A program made the translations under genes and the position numbers. From the NCBI GenBank assembly GCA_947476925.1, contig CANJSF010000001.1:1-64000 (forward strand): a stretch of DNA of 64,000 nt. Direction: 5' to 3'. Shown here in pieces: positions 55,412-64,000 of the stretch (position 1 is its first letter; the number at the start of each line of letters is the position of its first letter). Under the pieces are notes generated by a model that was not told the origin of the DNA, searched no databases, and saw only the letters and a program-made list of their open reading frames with translations. Source of the DNA: Rhodospirillaceae bacterium. Its GTDB lineage: Bacteria > Pseudomonadota > Alphaproteobacteria > Rhodospirillales > Rhodospirillaceae.

Positions 55412-56665
55412 TTACAGCAGAACCGTCAGGGGCTCTTCGATGATGGCTTGGAAGGCCTGCATAAATTCTGCCCCCACCGCACCATCCACACTGCGATGAT
55501 CCACCGACAGCGTACAGGTCATCATGTTGGCAATGGCGATTGCACCATTTTTTACGATGGGGCGTTGCTCGCCTTTGCCGACCGCCAGAATGCAGCTTTG
55601 CGGCGGGTTGATGATGGCCGAGAACTCGCGAATGCCAAACATGCCGAGGTTGGAAATTGAAAAACCACCGCCCTGGAATTCCTCGGGCTTGAGTTTTTTA
55701 TCCTTCGCACGCGCCGCCAGGTCTTTCATTTCGTTGGAAATGACAGCCAAGCCTTTTTTGTCGGCGTTGCGAATGATCGGCGTAATCAACCCTTCGGGCG
55801 TGGCCACAGCCACAGAGATATCGACATTCTGGTACAGGCGAATGGCTTCGTCGGTCCAAGTGGCGTTGGCTGCGGGCACTTTGCGCAATGCTGCGGCTAC
55901 GGCCTTGATGACAAAGTCGTTGACTGAGAGCTTGTAGTCGGCCCCGGCGCGCGCATTCAGCTTTGTGCGCATAGCCAGCAGTTCATCGATATTGCAGTCG
56001 ATGGTGAGGTAAAAATGCGGAACGGTTTGTTTGGCTTCCAGTAAGCGCCGCGCAATGACTTTGCGCATGGACGAATTGGGCACAGCCGTGAACGGCTGGC
56101 CGAAATCAGGCACCGGCCCAGATGGCGTCTGCACAGGTGCCGCTTTGGGGGCAGCCTTCGCCGCGCCACCCGCCAGCGAACCTTCCAGATCAGACTTCAC
56201 AATCCGTCCATTGGGACCGCTGCCGCGAACGGCGGCTAAGTCGATCCCGGCGTTAGCAGCGATACGCTTGGCCAGAGGACTTGCCAAAACCCGATCGGCG
56301 ACACGCGCCGTGGGCGATACTTTGGGCGCACTGGGTGCTGCTGTCGGCACAACTGCGGCAGCTGGTGCGGCAGCTTTGGCAGGCGCAGGCGCGGCAGATG
56401 CTTTGGCCATGCTCATGTCTTCACCGTCTTCCAGCAAAATCGCGATGGGCTTGTTGACGGCGACGCCTTCAGTTCCTTCGGCAACCAAAATCTTTCCAAT
56501 TCGGCCTTCATCGACGGCCTCAAATTCCATCGTCGCCTTGTCGGTTTCAATTTCGGCAATTAGGTCGCCGCTTTTTACTTTGTCGCCTTCTTTCTTCAGC
56601 CACTTCGCCAGCTTGCCCTCCGTCATCGTGGGCGATAAAGCGGGCATGAGAATTTCAATCGGCAT
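55412..56665 (-). CDS. pdhC: Dihydrolipoamide acetyltransferase (E2)
   Basis: 417 residues. One lipoyl domain ([20 protein letters not shown], lysine in [10 protein letters not shown]), an Ala/Pro linker, a peripheral-subunit-binding domain ([20 protein letters not shown]) and the trimeric catalytic domain with [15 protein letters not shown] (histidine and aspartate). Transfers acetyl groups from lipoamide to CoA. 21 bp after pdhB. Confidence 0.97.
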   Translation of the reverse strand: MPIEILMPALSPTMTEGKLAKWLKKEGDKVKSGDLIAEIETDKATMEFEAVDEGRIGKILVAEGTEGVAVNKPIAILLEDGEDMSMAKASAAPAPAKAAAPAAAVVPTAAPSAPKVSPTARVADRVLASPLAKRIAANAGIDLAAVRGSGPNGRIVKSDLEGSLAGGAAKAAPKAAPVQTPSGPVPDFGQPFTAVPNSSMRKVIARRLLEAKQTVPHFYLTIDCNIDELLAMRTKLNARAGADYKLSVNDFVIKAVAAALRKVPAANATWTDEAIRLYQNVDISVAVATPEGLITPIIRNADKKGLAVISNEMKDLAARAKDKKLKPEEFQGGGFSISNLGMFGIREFSAIINPPQSCILAVGKGEQRPIVKNGAIAIANMMTCTLSVDHRSVDGAVGAEFMQAFQAIIEEPLTVLL

Positions 56666-56686
56666 GGTTTTTAGGTCCCTTCCCGC

Positions 56687-58039
56687 TTAGCGATAACAAA
56701 CGGCTTTAGCCGCCGAGATGATGTCGGTAATTTGCGGCAGTGCCATAGCCTCCAAGTTCGCCGCATATGGCATCGGCACGTCTTTGCCCGCCACGCGCAG
56801 CACCGGCGCATCCAGGTCGTCAAACGCCTGCTCCATAATGCGCGCGCCGATTTCGCACCCGATGCCCGATGTCGCCCAGCCTTCTTCCACCGTCACGCAG
56901 CGGTTGGTTTTTTGAATCGAGCGGATAATGGTTTCGGTATCGAGCGGACGAATGCTACGCAAGTTAATGACCTCTGCCTCGATGCCCTCTTTGGCCAGGG
57001 CCTCGGCGGCTTGCAAGGCTTTGCCGACCATGATTGAGAATGCCACGATGGTCACGTGCGAGCCTTCGCGTTCAATTTTAGCTTTGCCGATGGGCAACAC
57101 AAAATCATCAGAGTCGGGCACTTGGAAACTTTGGCCGTACAAAATTTCGTTCTCCAGAAAGATCACTGGGTTCGGGTCGCGAATGGCGGCTTTCAGCAAC
57201 CCCTTGGCATCAGCGGCCGACCAGGGCGCCAGAACTTTCAAACCCGGAATATGCGCGTACCATGAGGCGTAGCACTGCGAGTGCTGCGCCCCAACGCGTG
57301 CCGCAGCGCCATTTGGCCCGCGAAACACAACAGGGCAGCCCATTTGCCCGCCCGACATATAAAGCGTTTTGGCCGCCGAGTTGATGATGTGGTCAATAGC
57401 TTGCATGGCAAAGTTGAATGTCATGAACTCAACGATGGGGCGTAAACCGCCAAACGCCGCACCGACACTTAAGCCCGCAAACCCGTGCTCGGTGATTGGC
57501 GTATCAATCACGCGCTTGGCGCCAAATTCATCGAGCAAGCCTTGGCTAATCTTGTAAGCGCCCTGATATTCGGCAACTTCTTCGCCCATCAGAAACACAT
57601 TCTGATCACGCCGCATTTCCTCGGCCATCGCGTCGCGCAACGCTTCGCGGACGGTTTGGGTTTTGAACGATGAATATTCTTTCTCGGGCGCCGATGAGGC
57701 TGCGATGGGCGCAGCAACTGCGGCGGCAGGTTCGGTTTTGGCAACCATTGGCGAAGCGGCCGCAGCCGGGGCGGTTTTGATCGCCGAGACTTTCTCGTCG
57801 CCTTCCAACAAGACGGCGATAGGTTGGTTGACCGGAATGGCCTCGGCCCCCTCGCTCACCAACAATTTTCCAATGGTGCCTTCGTCCACCGCCTCTAATT
57901 CCATAGTGGCTTTGTCGGTTTCGATTTCGGCTAAAATTTTGCCCGAGGAAACTTTATCGCCTTCTTTGACCAGCCATTTAGCCAGTTTGCCTTCGGTCAT
58001 CGTCGGCGACAGAGCCGGCATCAAAATTTGAATCGTCAT
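56687..58039 (-). CDS. pdhB: Pyruvate dehydrogenase E1 beta with N-terminal lipoyl domain
   Basis: 450 residues. Residues 1-~80 are a full lipoyl domain ([20 protein letters not shown], lysine in [10 protein letters not shown]), and after an Ala-rich linker residues ~125-450 are the E1 beta chain ([60 protein letters not shown]). Fusion of a lipoyl domain to E1 beta is known in alphaproteobacteria and adds extra swinging arms to the complex. Between pdhA (14-bp gap) and pdhC. Confidence 0.97.
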   Translation of the reverse strand: MTIQILMPALSPTMTEGKLAKWLVKEGDKVSSGKILAEIETDKATMELEAVDEGTIGKLLVSEGAEAIPVNQPIAVLLEGDEKVSAIKTAPAAAASPMVAKTEPAAAVAAPIAASSAPEKEYSSFKTQTVREALRDAMAEEMRRDQNVFLMGEEVAEYQGAYKISQGLLDEFGAKRVIDTPITEHGFAGLSVGAAFGGLRPIVEFMTFNFAMQAIDHIINSAAKTLYMSGGQMGCPVVFRGPNGAAARVGAQHSQCYASWYAHIPGLKVLAPWSAADAKGLLKAAIRDPNPVIFLENEILYGQSFQVPDSDDFVLPIGKAKIEREGSHVTIVAFSIMVGKALQAAEALAKEGIEAEVINLRSIRPLDTETIIRSIQKTNRCVTVEEGWATSGIGCEIGARIMEQAFDDLDAPVLRVAGKDVPMPYAANLEAMALPQITDIISAAKAVCYR

Positions 58040-58053
58040 TTGTGTGTCCGCCC

Positions 58054-59061
58054 TTACGCCGCATCAACCAAAACATCCGTCCACAATTCAGACGGATCAG
58101 GCTCGGGGCTGGTTTGCGAAAACTCTGCGGCGGCCGTGACGATATCTTTGATTTCTTTGTCGATCGCCTTGAAGCCTTCTTCATCCACCGCTTTCATCTC
58201 GACCAACAGCGCACGGAGGCGGTCGATGGGGTCGAACTGCTCGCGCATTTTTTGCAGCTCTTCTTTGGTGCGGTACTTTGCGGGGTCGGACATCGAGTGA
58301 CCCCGGTATCGATACGTGTTCACTTCCATTAACACTGGGCCATGGCCGGCGCGGACATACTCAGTCGCTTCGCGGCCTGCCTCGTACACCGCCATCACGC
58401 TCATTCCGTCGACTGTCATGGTCCGCAGGCCAAAGGGCTCGCCGCGCTTGTGCAAATCGGGCGAAGCCGAGGCGCGCTGCACCGAAGTTCCCATGCCGTA
58501 CTTATTGTTTTCAATCACGTAGATCGCAGGCAACTTCCAAAGCCCAGCCATGTTGAATGACTCGTAGATTTGCCCTTGATTGGCCGCACCATCGCCGAAG
58601 TAAGAAAAGCTAAGGCCACCGTCATTTTTGTATTTGTGCGCGAAGGCCAACCCCGTGCCGATGGGCACTTGCGCGCCAACAATGCCGTGGCCGCCGTAAA
58701 ACCCTTTTTCGCGGCTGAACATGTGCATCGAGCCGCCTTTGCCACGCGAGTAACCGCCGATACGCCCCGTCAGCTCAGCCATGACGCCCTTGGGGTCCAT
58801 CCCGCAAGCCAACATGTGGCCGTGATCGCGGTAGCTGGTGATGACAGAATCGCCAGGCTTGGCGCAGGCCTGCAATCCCACCACCACGGCCTCTTGACCG
58901 ATGTAGAGGTGACAGAAGCCGCCAATCAGCCCCATGCCGTACAACTGCCCCGCGCGTTCTTCGAACCGGCGGATCAACAGCATGTCGCGATAAAATTGAA
59001 CGAGAGTTTTGGAACCGACCGAAGACGTCGCCGGCTTCGTGTTTCCCCGTTGTTTGGCCAT
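58054..59061 (-). CDS. pdhA: Pyruvate dehydrogenase E1 alpha
   Basis: 335 residues; thiamine-diphosphate decarboxylase chain. TPP motif [20 protein letters not shown] ending in [13 protein letters not shown], the substrate loop [20 protein letters not shown], and [19 protein letters not shown] with the phosphorylation-site-like serines of the family. An AGGAGAGG ribosome site precedes ATG 59061. First gene of the pdhA-pdhB-pdhC-lpd-lipA-coq10 run. Confidence 0.97.
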   Translation of the reverse strand: MAKQRGNTKPATSSVGSKTLVQFYRDMLLIRRFEERAGQLYGMGLIGGFCHLYIGQEAVVVGLQACAKPGDSVITSYRDHGHMLACGMDPKGVMAELTGRIGGYSRGKGGSMHMFSREKGFYGGHGIVGAQVPIGTGLAFAHKYKNDGGLSFSYFGDGAANQGQIYESFNMAGLWKLPAIYVIENNKYGMGTSVQRASASPDLHKRGEPFGLRTMTVDGMSVMAVYEAGREATEYVRAGHGPVLMEVNTYRYRGHSMSDPAKYRTKEELQKMREQFDPIDRLRALLVEMKAVDEEGFKAIDKEIKDIVTAAAEFSQTSPEPDPSELWTDVLVDAA

Positions 59062-59532
59062 GGGCCCCTCTCCTGTTGTGCGTCTTTATTGCTTTGTTTT
59101 CAGCGTTTGCCGCAGGAGGGACACACCACCCTCCGGAACAATGACGCGTATATCGCAATGAAATTGCGCAGCGGCAAGCTAAAGCTTGGTTAAGTCATTG
59201 TTTTGCAATGCACAATTTCGCATTCTCCTAACCCACTGAATAACAGAAGTTTTCTTTGTGTGCGGTGCGAAACCACGCAATTTCAAAGTGATAGAAGGCG
59301 TCTGCTTTGATGGAAATTACGGCGTTTGATGAGTCAAAGACCGAAAGTTTCTTCGACAGATCGCATTTTTACATAGCTGAGAATGTAAATGTGACCCTAC
59401 ACCCCAACTTGCGCGTGTCACCGACCGGTTAAACCCGGTGGTCCGTCGCTCAATCACCCGAAAGGTGAATGTGAAAATGGATCGCGCGATCAAGTCTTGC
59501 GATGCAGGTTCAAATAATAACTTTCTGACTTA
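59062..59532. promoter_or_regulatory. 471-bp non-coding region upstream of the pdh genes
   Basis: Lies between the ftsB stop and pdhA, both on the minus strand, so it should hold the pdh promoter. Visible features: a short dyad AAGCT-AA-AGCTT (59176-59187), a small hairpin ACCGG/CCGGT (59424-59439) and an A+T-rich stretch around 59200-59400. No long open frame with a ribosome site on either strand. A long leader or a small RNA is possible but not shown. Confidence 0.4.
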
Positions 59533-59844
59533 TTACAAAGAAGGATCGGGCACGATCAAGTCGTTGGGCCCGACGGCGCCCAGCATAACGCGAGCGCGTT
59601 CTTCAAGCATATCGGGGTCGAGGCTTTCGGGGCGCAGTAACGCCACACGATGTTCGATCAGCTTCTTTTCGGCCGACACCGTCGCCAATGTGGTATTCGC
59701 GCGTTCGATTTCAAAACGCAAATTCCACCAGGCCATCAGTCCTCGATCCCCCTGCACCGCGTGATAGCCAAAGTAAACTATCACAGCGGCCCCCATGAGG
59801 GGACCGAGGACCTGACGTGCCTTGCGGCTAAATTCTTGCTTCAC
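59533..59844 (-). CDS. ftsB: FtsB/DivIC-like septum formation initiator
   Basis: 103 residues. The frame extends to a TTG at 59907, but GTG 59844 has AGGG eight bases upstream. Short basic cytoplasmic end, one transmembrane helix (VLGPLMGAAVIVYFGYHAV), the conserved GDRGLMAWW turn, then a coiled coil (FEIERANTTLATVSAEKKLI) and a C-terminal LDPDMLEERARVMLG segment. Forms the FtsQLB divisome complex. In alphaproteobacteria it commonly precedes pdhA, as here. Confidence 0.9.
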   Translation of the reverse strand: MKQEFSRKARQVLGPLMGAAVIVYFGYHAVQGDRGLMAWWNLRFEIERANTTLATVSAEKKLIEHRVALLRPESLDPDMLEERARVMLGAVGPNDLIVPDPSL

Positions 59845-59958
59845 GATGACGCCCTGCTTTCGTCGTCGAAGATGATTCAATGAATCATACCCGAGTCGAT
59901 TGGTCAAGAGTCGGCGCGCAAAACAAACTCGCGGCGCGATTAATGGAAAATTAAAAAC

Positions 59959-60753
59959 TTAGCAGGCGTCGATGGTTTCGGGCGTCGCAAAGCGCCGACA
60001 ACGCCAATGTTTGTATTGAGCACTCAACGTGTCATCCAGTGCATGAAACGTCTTATTGATGCACGCCTTGTTGCCCGCGCATGCAGCAGCCAGCCTGCCT
60101 AAATCTCCGTAAGCAATGGCACCCATTTGTTTCACATCATCAACCAAACGCCCCTGCCCGGTTTCGGGCTGCGGCGGTTTGCCACGCTCGACGATTATCG
60201 CGCCGACGCGAATGATTGTGTAAGGCATGCCGCTCTCAACGATTATTCTCTCGGCGGCGCTCATGAATTCCAACGTCTCGCCAAACAGTTTGAAATTGAT
60301 GTCGGGGTAATCGGCTTGATTAACGGTCGTCGCCGATGAGCCCACTTGGCCGATCCAGATGATTTGTGTCACGCCGTTGGCTTTGGCGTATGTCGTAATG
60401 TTGCGTGCTGCTCCGACATAAGGGTTTGGCTCGCCGCGCCGCGATTGCAAAGCAACGAACACGGTGTTGAATGATCGCCCGTCAAAGGCCTTCGCCACAT
60501 CGGCCACGTTCAAGACATCACCCGTTACGAACGTCACCTCACGACCCGACAGCCGATCACGATTTGAGGTCGGCCGCACAAATGCGGTGACCGGTGTTGT
60601 CGCTGGGAGGTGTTTGATGAACTCGGAGCCCGAGCTGCCACTAGCCCCAAAAACCAAAACACCGCCCGTCGTTTGCGCGCGGGCGGTGCTGAGAATTGCA
60701 GGCGCTATCGCCGCGCCAAAACCTATCGCAAGAGCGCGGCGACGTGCGAACAC
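59959..60753 (-). CDS. Rossmann-fold NAD(P)-binding protein with Tat-type signal
   Basis: 264 residues, GTG start at 60753. The N-terminus MFARRRALAIGFGAAIAPAI ends near STARAQ and carries an R-R-x-x-L pattern, fitting a twin-arginine signal. The rest is an NmrA/SDR-like domain: VLVFGASGSSGSEF dinucleotide loop, VTFVTGDVLNVADVAKAF, TQIIWIGQVGSS, MPYTIIRVGAI. The SDR catalytic Y-x3-K is not evident, so it may bind rather than reduce. Export in folded form with cofactor bound would explain the Tat signal. Starts 6 bp after the methyltransferase-like gene. Substrate unknown. Confidence 0.8.
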   Translation of the reverse strand: MFARRRALAIGFGAAIAPAILSTARAQTTGGVLVFGASGSSGSEFIKHLPATTPVTAFVRPTSNRDRLSGREVTFVTGDVLNVADVAKAFDGRSFNTVFVALQSRRGEPNPYVGAARNITTYAKANGVTQIIWIGQVGSSATTVNQADYPDINFKLFGETLEFMSAAERIIVESGMPYTIIRVGAIIVERGKPPQPETGQGRLVDDVKQMGAIAYGDLGRLAAACAGNKACINKTFHALDDTLSAQYKHWRCRRFATPETIDAC

Positions 60754-60759
60754 GGCGGC

Positions 60760-61932
60760 TTAGGCCGTCTTCGTACCCATAATTTTACCGTGGCCACGGC
60801 GGGCTTGTGGAATGTCCTCGTCCACCAAGAAGCCTGCATTGGCGAGTGTCGTGGCGAAATTCACATCGCGGAATTCCATCGACCACACTTCGTTGTTCCA
60901 ACGATGATCCCACCACGTCGAGAAGGCGTTGTAAGCCGTCATCGGCGCGCGCTGTTTGCCGGTTTGGAAATCGACCGGATAGAACACGCCACCCGGACGC
61001 AAGATGCGGTGAGTTTCTTTAGCAATCTTCTTGGCGGCTTCGCCGGTGACTTCGTGGAACATAATGTACGAGACTACGAGATCGAAATAACCGTCAGGGA
61101 ACTTGGTGTCTTCAGCCAAGCGTTGCGCATAGTTGATATCGAGCCCCAGGTCGAGCGAGCGCACGTGTGCATAGCGAACCATGGGCGCGCCAACGTCAAT
61201 GCCCCACACTTCCGCATCGGGGAATCGCTCTTTCATTTGCATGGTCAACCGGCCCGTCGCGCTGCCGATATCGAGAATACGCTTCACTTTGCCGTCCTTG
61301 GGCAAGATCACGGCTTTCGCAATTGCGTTTTGGGTTTCGTCTTGAAAATTTTGGCCGGCGTAGAAGTTATTCACGCCGTAGAAATTAATGTACCCAGCGA
61401 ACGGGTCGCCCACATAGCCGCCGGGCTGAATATGAATCTCGTGTTTGGTGTAATCGGGAATGTCCATATTGGCATCCCATTCCACCTTGCCGGGGCCAAC
61501 TTTATCGGCAGCATCCATTTCCGACAAATACTGATCGGCATTGTTATGGAAATACGTTTGGATGGTGCTCCAGGTTTGTTGCTGGTTGGCAATCCACGCT
61601 TTCACATACCCCATCGTGACAGGGTCTTTTTCAAACAACGCGGCAGCGGCTTGATATCCAACCTCGGATTTGGGGTCCATACCGGCAGCTTTCACAATGG
61701 CTTCGGCGCGCTTGCCCGCAACAACGCGGAAATCGCCATTAATCCACGAGCGGAAATTGGTGAGGAAGTCTTGCTGGCTTTCCAGTTCTAAACTGCCCAG
61801 GCGTTCCAATCGGCCTACAGTGCCGCGCATTTCCACATCGCCTTTGAATGTGCCTGCGCTGGCCGACTGAGCCATAAAATAAGTGGTCGCTGCGGCTGAA
61901 CCTGCCAGCAGATTGCGGCGTTTAATGAGCAT
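60760..61932 (-). CDS. SAM-methyltransferase-fold protein with Tat signal
   Basis: 390 residues from ATG 61932, preceded by GGAGGG (the frame extends to 61974). The signal KRRNLLAGSAAATTYFMAQS with A-S-A end is a clear twin-arginine type. An N-terminal helical region (~35-210) precedes a class I methyltransferase fold: RILDIGSATGRLTMQMKERF (motif I), DAEVWGIDVGAPMVRYA (motif II), FPDGYFDLVVSYIMFHEV, and ETHRILRPGGVFYPVDF. SAM is normally cytoplasmic, so an exported methyltransferase is unexpected. Either SAM is carried out with the folded protein, or the fold has another job. Coupled to the Rossmann-fold gene 6 bp downstream. Confidence 0.82.
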   Translation of the reverse strand: MLIKRRNLLAGSAAATTYFMAQSASAGTFKGDVEMRGTVGRLERLGSLELESQQDFLTNFRSWINGDFRVVAGKRAEAIVKAAGMDPKSEVGYQAAAALFEKDPVTMGYVKAWIANQQQTWSTIQTYFHNNADQYLSEMDAADKVGPGKVEWDANMDIPDYTKHEIHIQPGGYVGDPFAGYINFYGVNNFYAGQNFQDETQNAIAKAVILPKDGKVKRILDIGSATGRLTMQMKERFPDAEVWGIDVGAPMVRYAHVRSLDLGLDINYAQRLAEDTKFPDGYFDLVVSYIMFHEVTGEAAKKIAKETHRILRPGGVFYPVDFQTGKQRAPMTAYNAFSTWWDHRWNNEVWSMEFRDVNFATTLANAGFLVDEDIPQARRGHGKIMGTKTA

Positions 61933-62116
61933 GATAAAGCCCTCCCCGTGAGTTAGTTCCCGCTGAGTGTACAACAGAGCAATGAGGAAAACAGCCCCTC
62001 CTACACCATGGTCAATATGCGGAAGTGCCGGTGCCAGGTTTCACATGGACACACCTTGCCATGGGCGAATTTCGGCGCATATTTGCTTACGCTCAATTTT
62101 AGCCTAAAGGCCCCCC
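61933..62116. promoter_or_regulatory. Divergent promoter region of the Tat-signal cluster
   Basis: 184 bp between the minus-strand methyltransferase-like gene and the plus-strand oxidoreductase. Both must start here. AAAGG (62106-62110) is the ribosome site for the plus gene. I could not identify a defined operator or sigma-factor box with confidence. Confidence 0.4.
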
Positions 62117-64000
62117 ATGATCTCATTAAACGCGTCAAAACCCTCCCGCCGCGCCGTTCTACAAGGCACCACCGCTGGTCTGTTGGTCGGGTTTGTTTGG
62201 AATGGCAAAGGCATAGCGCGCGCCGCAGCGCCAAGCGCAGCACCATTTGCCCCCAACGCGTTTATTCGCGTCGCCCCCGATAACACGGTGACCGTGCTCA
62301 TCAAGCACCTGGAAATGGGCCAAGGAATTTATACGGGGCTGTCGACCATCGTCGCTGAGGAGATGGATGCCGATTGGTCGCAAATGCGCGCCGAGCATGC
62401 GCCCGCCGACGTAAAGCTATATGCCAACAGCGGTTTGGGCTTCCAAGCCACGGGCGGCAGTACGTCGACGGCCAACTCTTATCTGCAATTACGCCAGGCC
62501 GGTGCAACGGCCCGCGCCGTGCTGGTGTCGGCTGCGGCGAAGGAATGGAATGCGCCTGACGCGGACATAACCGTTGAAAAAGGCGTCTTGAGCTACAAAG
62601 GCAAAACCGCCACCTTCGGGGAACTTGCGGCCAGGGCTGCGGCATTGCCCGTGCCAGCCAACGTCACATTGAAAGATCCCAAAACGTTCAAACTGATTGG
62701 CGGGACTGTTCCGCGCCTTGACACGGGCAGCAAGGTCGACGGCTCGGCCAAATACGGCATGGACCACGCCGCACCAAACATGATGGTTGCCGTCGTCGCT
62801 CGCGCGCCGCGTTTTGGTGGCGTTGCCAGCAATTTTGATTCCACGACCGCCAAAGCAATGCCCGGCGTGAAAGCCGTGATGTCGGTGCCCAGCGGAGTGG
62901 CGGTGTTGGCCGATAGTTTTTGGCAGGCCCAAAAAGCCCGGAGCGCCTTGCGGATTGAATGGGACGAAACCAACGCCGAAAAACGCAGCACGGCGCAAAT
63001 ATTTGCCGAGTACAAAGCGCTGGCCGCCAAGCCTGGCTTGCCCGCCCGCAAAGTTGGCGATGCGCCCGCTGCAATGGCCAAAGCCAAGCGCACTGTCACC
63101 GCCGAGTTTGAATTTCCTTACCTCGCCCATGCGCCCATGGAGCCGTTAGACTGCACCATCGTGCGCCAACTCGACGGCTGTGAGATTTGGGCGGGCGTGC
63201 AGTTCCACACCATCGACCAGGGCAACGTTGCCGCCGTGTTGGGGTTCAAGCCCGATCAGGTCAAGATCAACACGATGTTTGCCGGCGGCAGCTTTGGCCG
63301 ACGCGCCAATATTCAGTCTGACTACTTGGTTGAAGCCGCGCATATCGTCAAAGGCTTGCCAGTCGGCACGCCGGTCAAAGTGATTTGGACGCGCGAGGAC
63401 GATTTACGCGGCGGCAAGTACCGCCCGATGTATTTCCATTCCATCAAAGCTGGCCTGGACGAACAAAACAAAGTCGTCGCCTGGCAGCATACAATTGTCG
63501 GCCAATCGATTGGCAAAGGCTCGGCGTTTGAATCGTTCCTGATCAAAGACGGAATTGATGGAACATCAGTCGAAGGCGCTGCAAACTTGCCTTACGACAT
63601 TCCAAACATTGCGGTTGATTTGCACACCACCGTTGCAGGGCCGACTGTATTGTGGTGGCGGTCGGTGGGCAGCACGCACAACGCTTACGCCACCGAAGTT
63701 TTTGCCGACCAAGTCGCCAAAGCCATGGGCCAAGACCCGCTGGAATTTCGCCGGGCCATGCTGGCCAAGCATCCGCGCCATTTGGGCGTGCTGAATTTGG
63801 CTGCTGAAAAAGCCGAGTGGACCAAGCCATTGGGCAAGGACAAAGCGCGCGGCATTGCCGTTGCTGAAGCGTTTGGCACGACTGTGGCTCAGGTGGTCGA
63901 GATCAGCCGCAACACGGCGGGGCAAATCAATGTTGATCGCGTCGTATGCGCAGTTGATTGCGGCGTGGTGGTGAACCCCGACATCGTCCAAGCGCAAATG
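62117..64000 (+). CDS. Xanthine-dehydrogenase-family large subunit (IorB-like), 3' end outside the window
   Basis: 628 codons are present and the frame is open at the right edge; the family is ~730-760 residues. The twin-arginine signal PSRRAVLQGTTAGLLVGFVW shows export as a folded molybdo-enzyme. Family motifs: KHLEMGQGIYTGLSTIVAEE, GGSTSTANSYLQLRQAG, FAGGSFGRRANIQSDYLVEA near the cofactor, WWRSVGSTHNAYATEVFADQ, and DCGVVVNPD at the cut end. Closest in style to the beta subunit of isoquinoline 1-oxidoreductase/aldehyde oxidases with a molybdopterin cofactor. The 2Fe-2S partner (IorA) would be expected beside it, probably beyond the edge. Substrate unknown. Confidence 0.93.
   Translation, partial: MISLNASKPSRRAVLQGTTAGLLVGFVWNGKGIARAAAPSAAPFAPNAFIRVAPDNTVTVLIKHLEMGQGIYTGLSTIVAEEMDADWSQMRAEHAPADVKLYANSGLGFQATGGSTSTANSYLQLRQAGATARAVLVSAAAKEWNAPDADITVEKGVLSYKGKTATFGELAARAAALPVPANVTLKDPKTFKLIGGTVPRLDTGSKVDGSAKYGMDHAAPNMMVAVVARAPRFGGVASNFDSTTAKAMPGVKAVMSVPSGVAVLADSFWQAQKARSALRIEWDETNAEKRSTAQIFAEYKALAAKPGLPARKVGDAPAAMAKAKRTVTAEFEFPYLAHAPMEPLDCTIVRQLDGCEIWAGVQFHTIDQGNVAAVLGFKPDQVKINTMFAGGSFGRRANIQSDYLVEAAHIVKGLPVGTPVKVIWTREDDLRGGKYRPMYFHSIKAGLDEQNKVVAWQHTIVGQSIGKGSAFESFLIKDGIDGTSVEGAANLPYDIPNIAVDLHTTVAGPTVLWWRSVGSTHNAYATEVFADQVAKAMGQDPLEFRRAMLAKHPRHLGVLNLAAEKAEWTKPLGKDKARGIAVAEAFGTTVAQVVEISRNTAGQINVDRVVCAVDCGVVVNPDIVQAQM

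Noticed and set aside
59190-59210. Possible CtrA box (TTAA-N7-TTAA) upstream of pdhA
   Set aside because: The second half reads TTTT rather than TTAA, so the match is partial and expected by chance.
59438-59764. Plus-strand frame of 108 codons over the ftsB gene
   Set aside because: It is antisense to a well-supported FtsB-like coding region and shows no family likeness.
60610-61791. Plus-strand open frame of 393 codons opposite the methyltransferase-like gene
   Set aside because: It is antisense to a gene with clear family motifs and a ribosome site, has histidine- and arginine-rich low-complexity composition, and resembles no protein family.
62489-63130. Minus-strand frame of 213 codons inside the IorB-like gene
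   Set aside because: Glycine/arginine/histidine-rich antisense translation, opposite a gene carrying all family motifs.

Overview
The window looks like the chromosome of a free-living, flagellated alphaproteobacterium. The evidence is gene order: glyA-nrdR-ribD-ribE-ribB-ribH-nusB-thiL, pdxJ-acpS-lepB-rnc-era-recO, rpoZ-rsh with folK and a NYN-domain gene next door, and a pdhA-pdhB(lipoyl fusion)-pdhC-lpd-lipA cluster are all typical of that class. Other class-typical features are a single bifunctional Rsh, a bactofilin/M23 peptidase pair, a FtsB-like division protein, the four-repeat DUF347 membrane protein and a K+-independent H+-pyrophosphatase. No rRNA, tRNA, CRISPR array or IS element was recognised. 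I cannot name the genus.

Layout. 1-3.0 kb: an A+T-richer McrB/McrC type IV restriction pair, cut by the left edge and closed by an intrinsic terminator. 3.1-13.2 kb: minus-strand block with H+-PPase, FliL-like protein, thiL, nusB, the riboflavin genes, nrdR, glyA and rpiB. 13.4-22.7 kb: mostly plus-strand, with a DUF347 membrane protein, a membrane-anchored penicillin-acylase-family hydrolase, MotB, the N-degron enzyme Bpt and a 1314-residue Asp-box repeat protein. 22.7-30.4 kb: minus-strand parC, recO, a 55-residue two-helix membrane protein starting with TTG, era, rnc, lepB, acpS, pdxJ and a DUF2062 gene. 30.5-36.7 kb: an anchored alpha/beta hydrolase, a tiny six-cysteine lipoprotein, rsh, rpoZ, folK, then a NYN nuclease / UdgB / HTH operon. 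36.7-48.9 kb: secreted peptidase, esterase, periplasmic glutathione peroxidase, O-methyltransferase, Mo-cofactor oxidoreductase, smpB, dapA, Slt, DEAD-box helicase and a secreted double cupin. 49.1-59.9 kb: bactofilin and M23 peptidase, pgpA, cinA-C, coq10/ratA-like, lipA, the pyruvate dehydrogenase genes and ftsB. 59.9-64 kb: a cluster of three proteins that all carry twin-arginine-type signals: a Rossmann-fold NAD(P)-binding protein, a SAM-methyltransferase-fold protein, and a divergent xanthine-dehydrogenase-family large subunit that runs off the right edge.

How it works together. Most genes are core: flavin and thiamine cofactors, one-carbon metabolism, RNA processing, stringent response, lipoate/PDH metabolism and wall turnover. 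The more unusual content is (1) the McrBC pair with an extra ScoMcrA-type head domain, (2) the Asp-box protein with four diverged C-terminal modules, (3) the Tat-signal cluster at the right edge, (4) a lipoprotein with symmetric twin CX3C motifs, (5) a RibB whose GTP cyclohydrolase II-like half has lost its zinc cysteines, and (6) three copies of a palindromic element built around a CTTGA loop.
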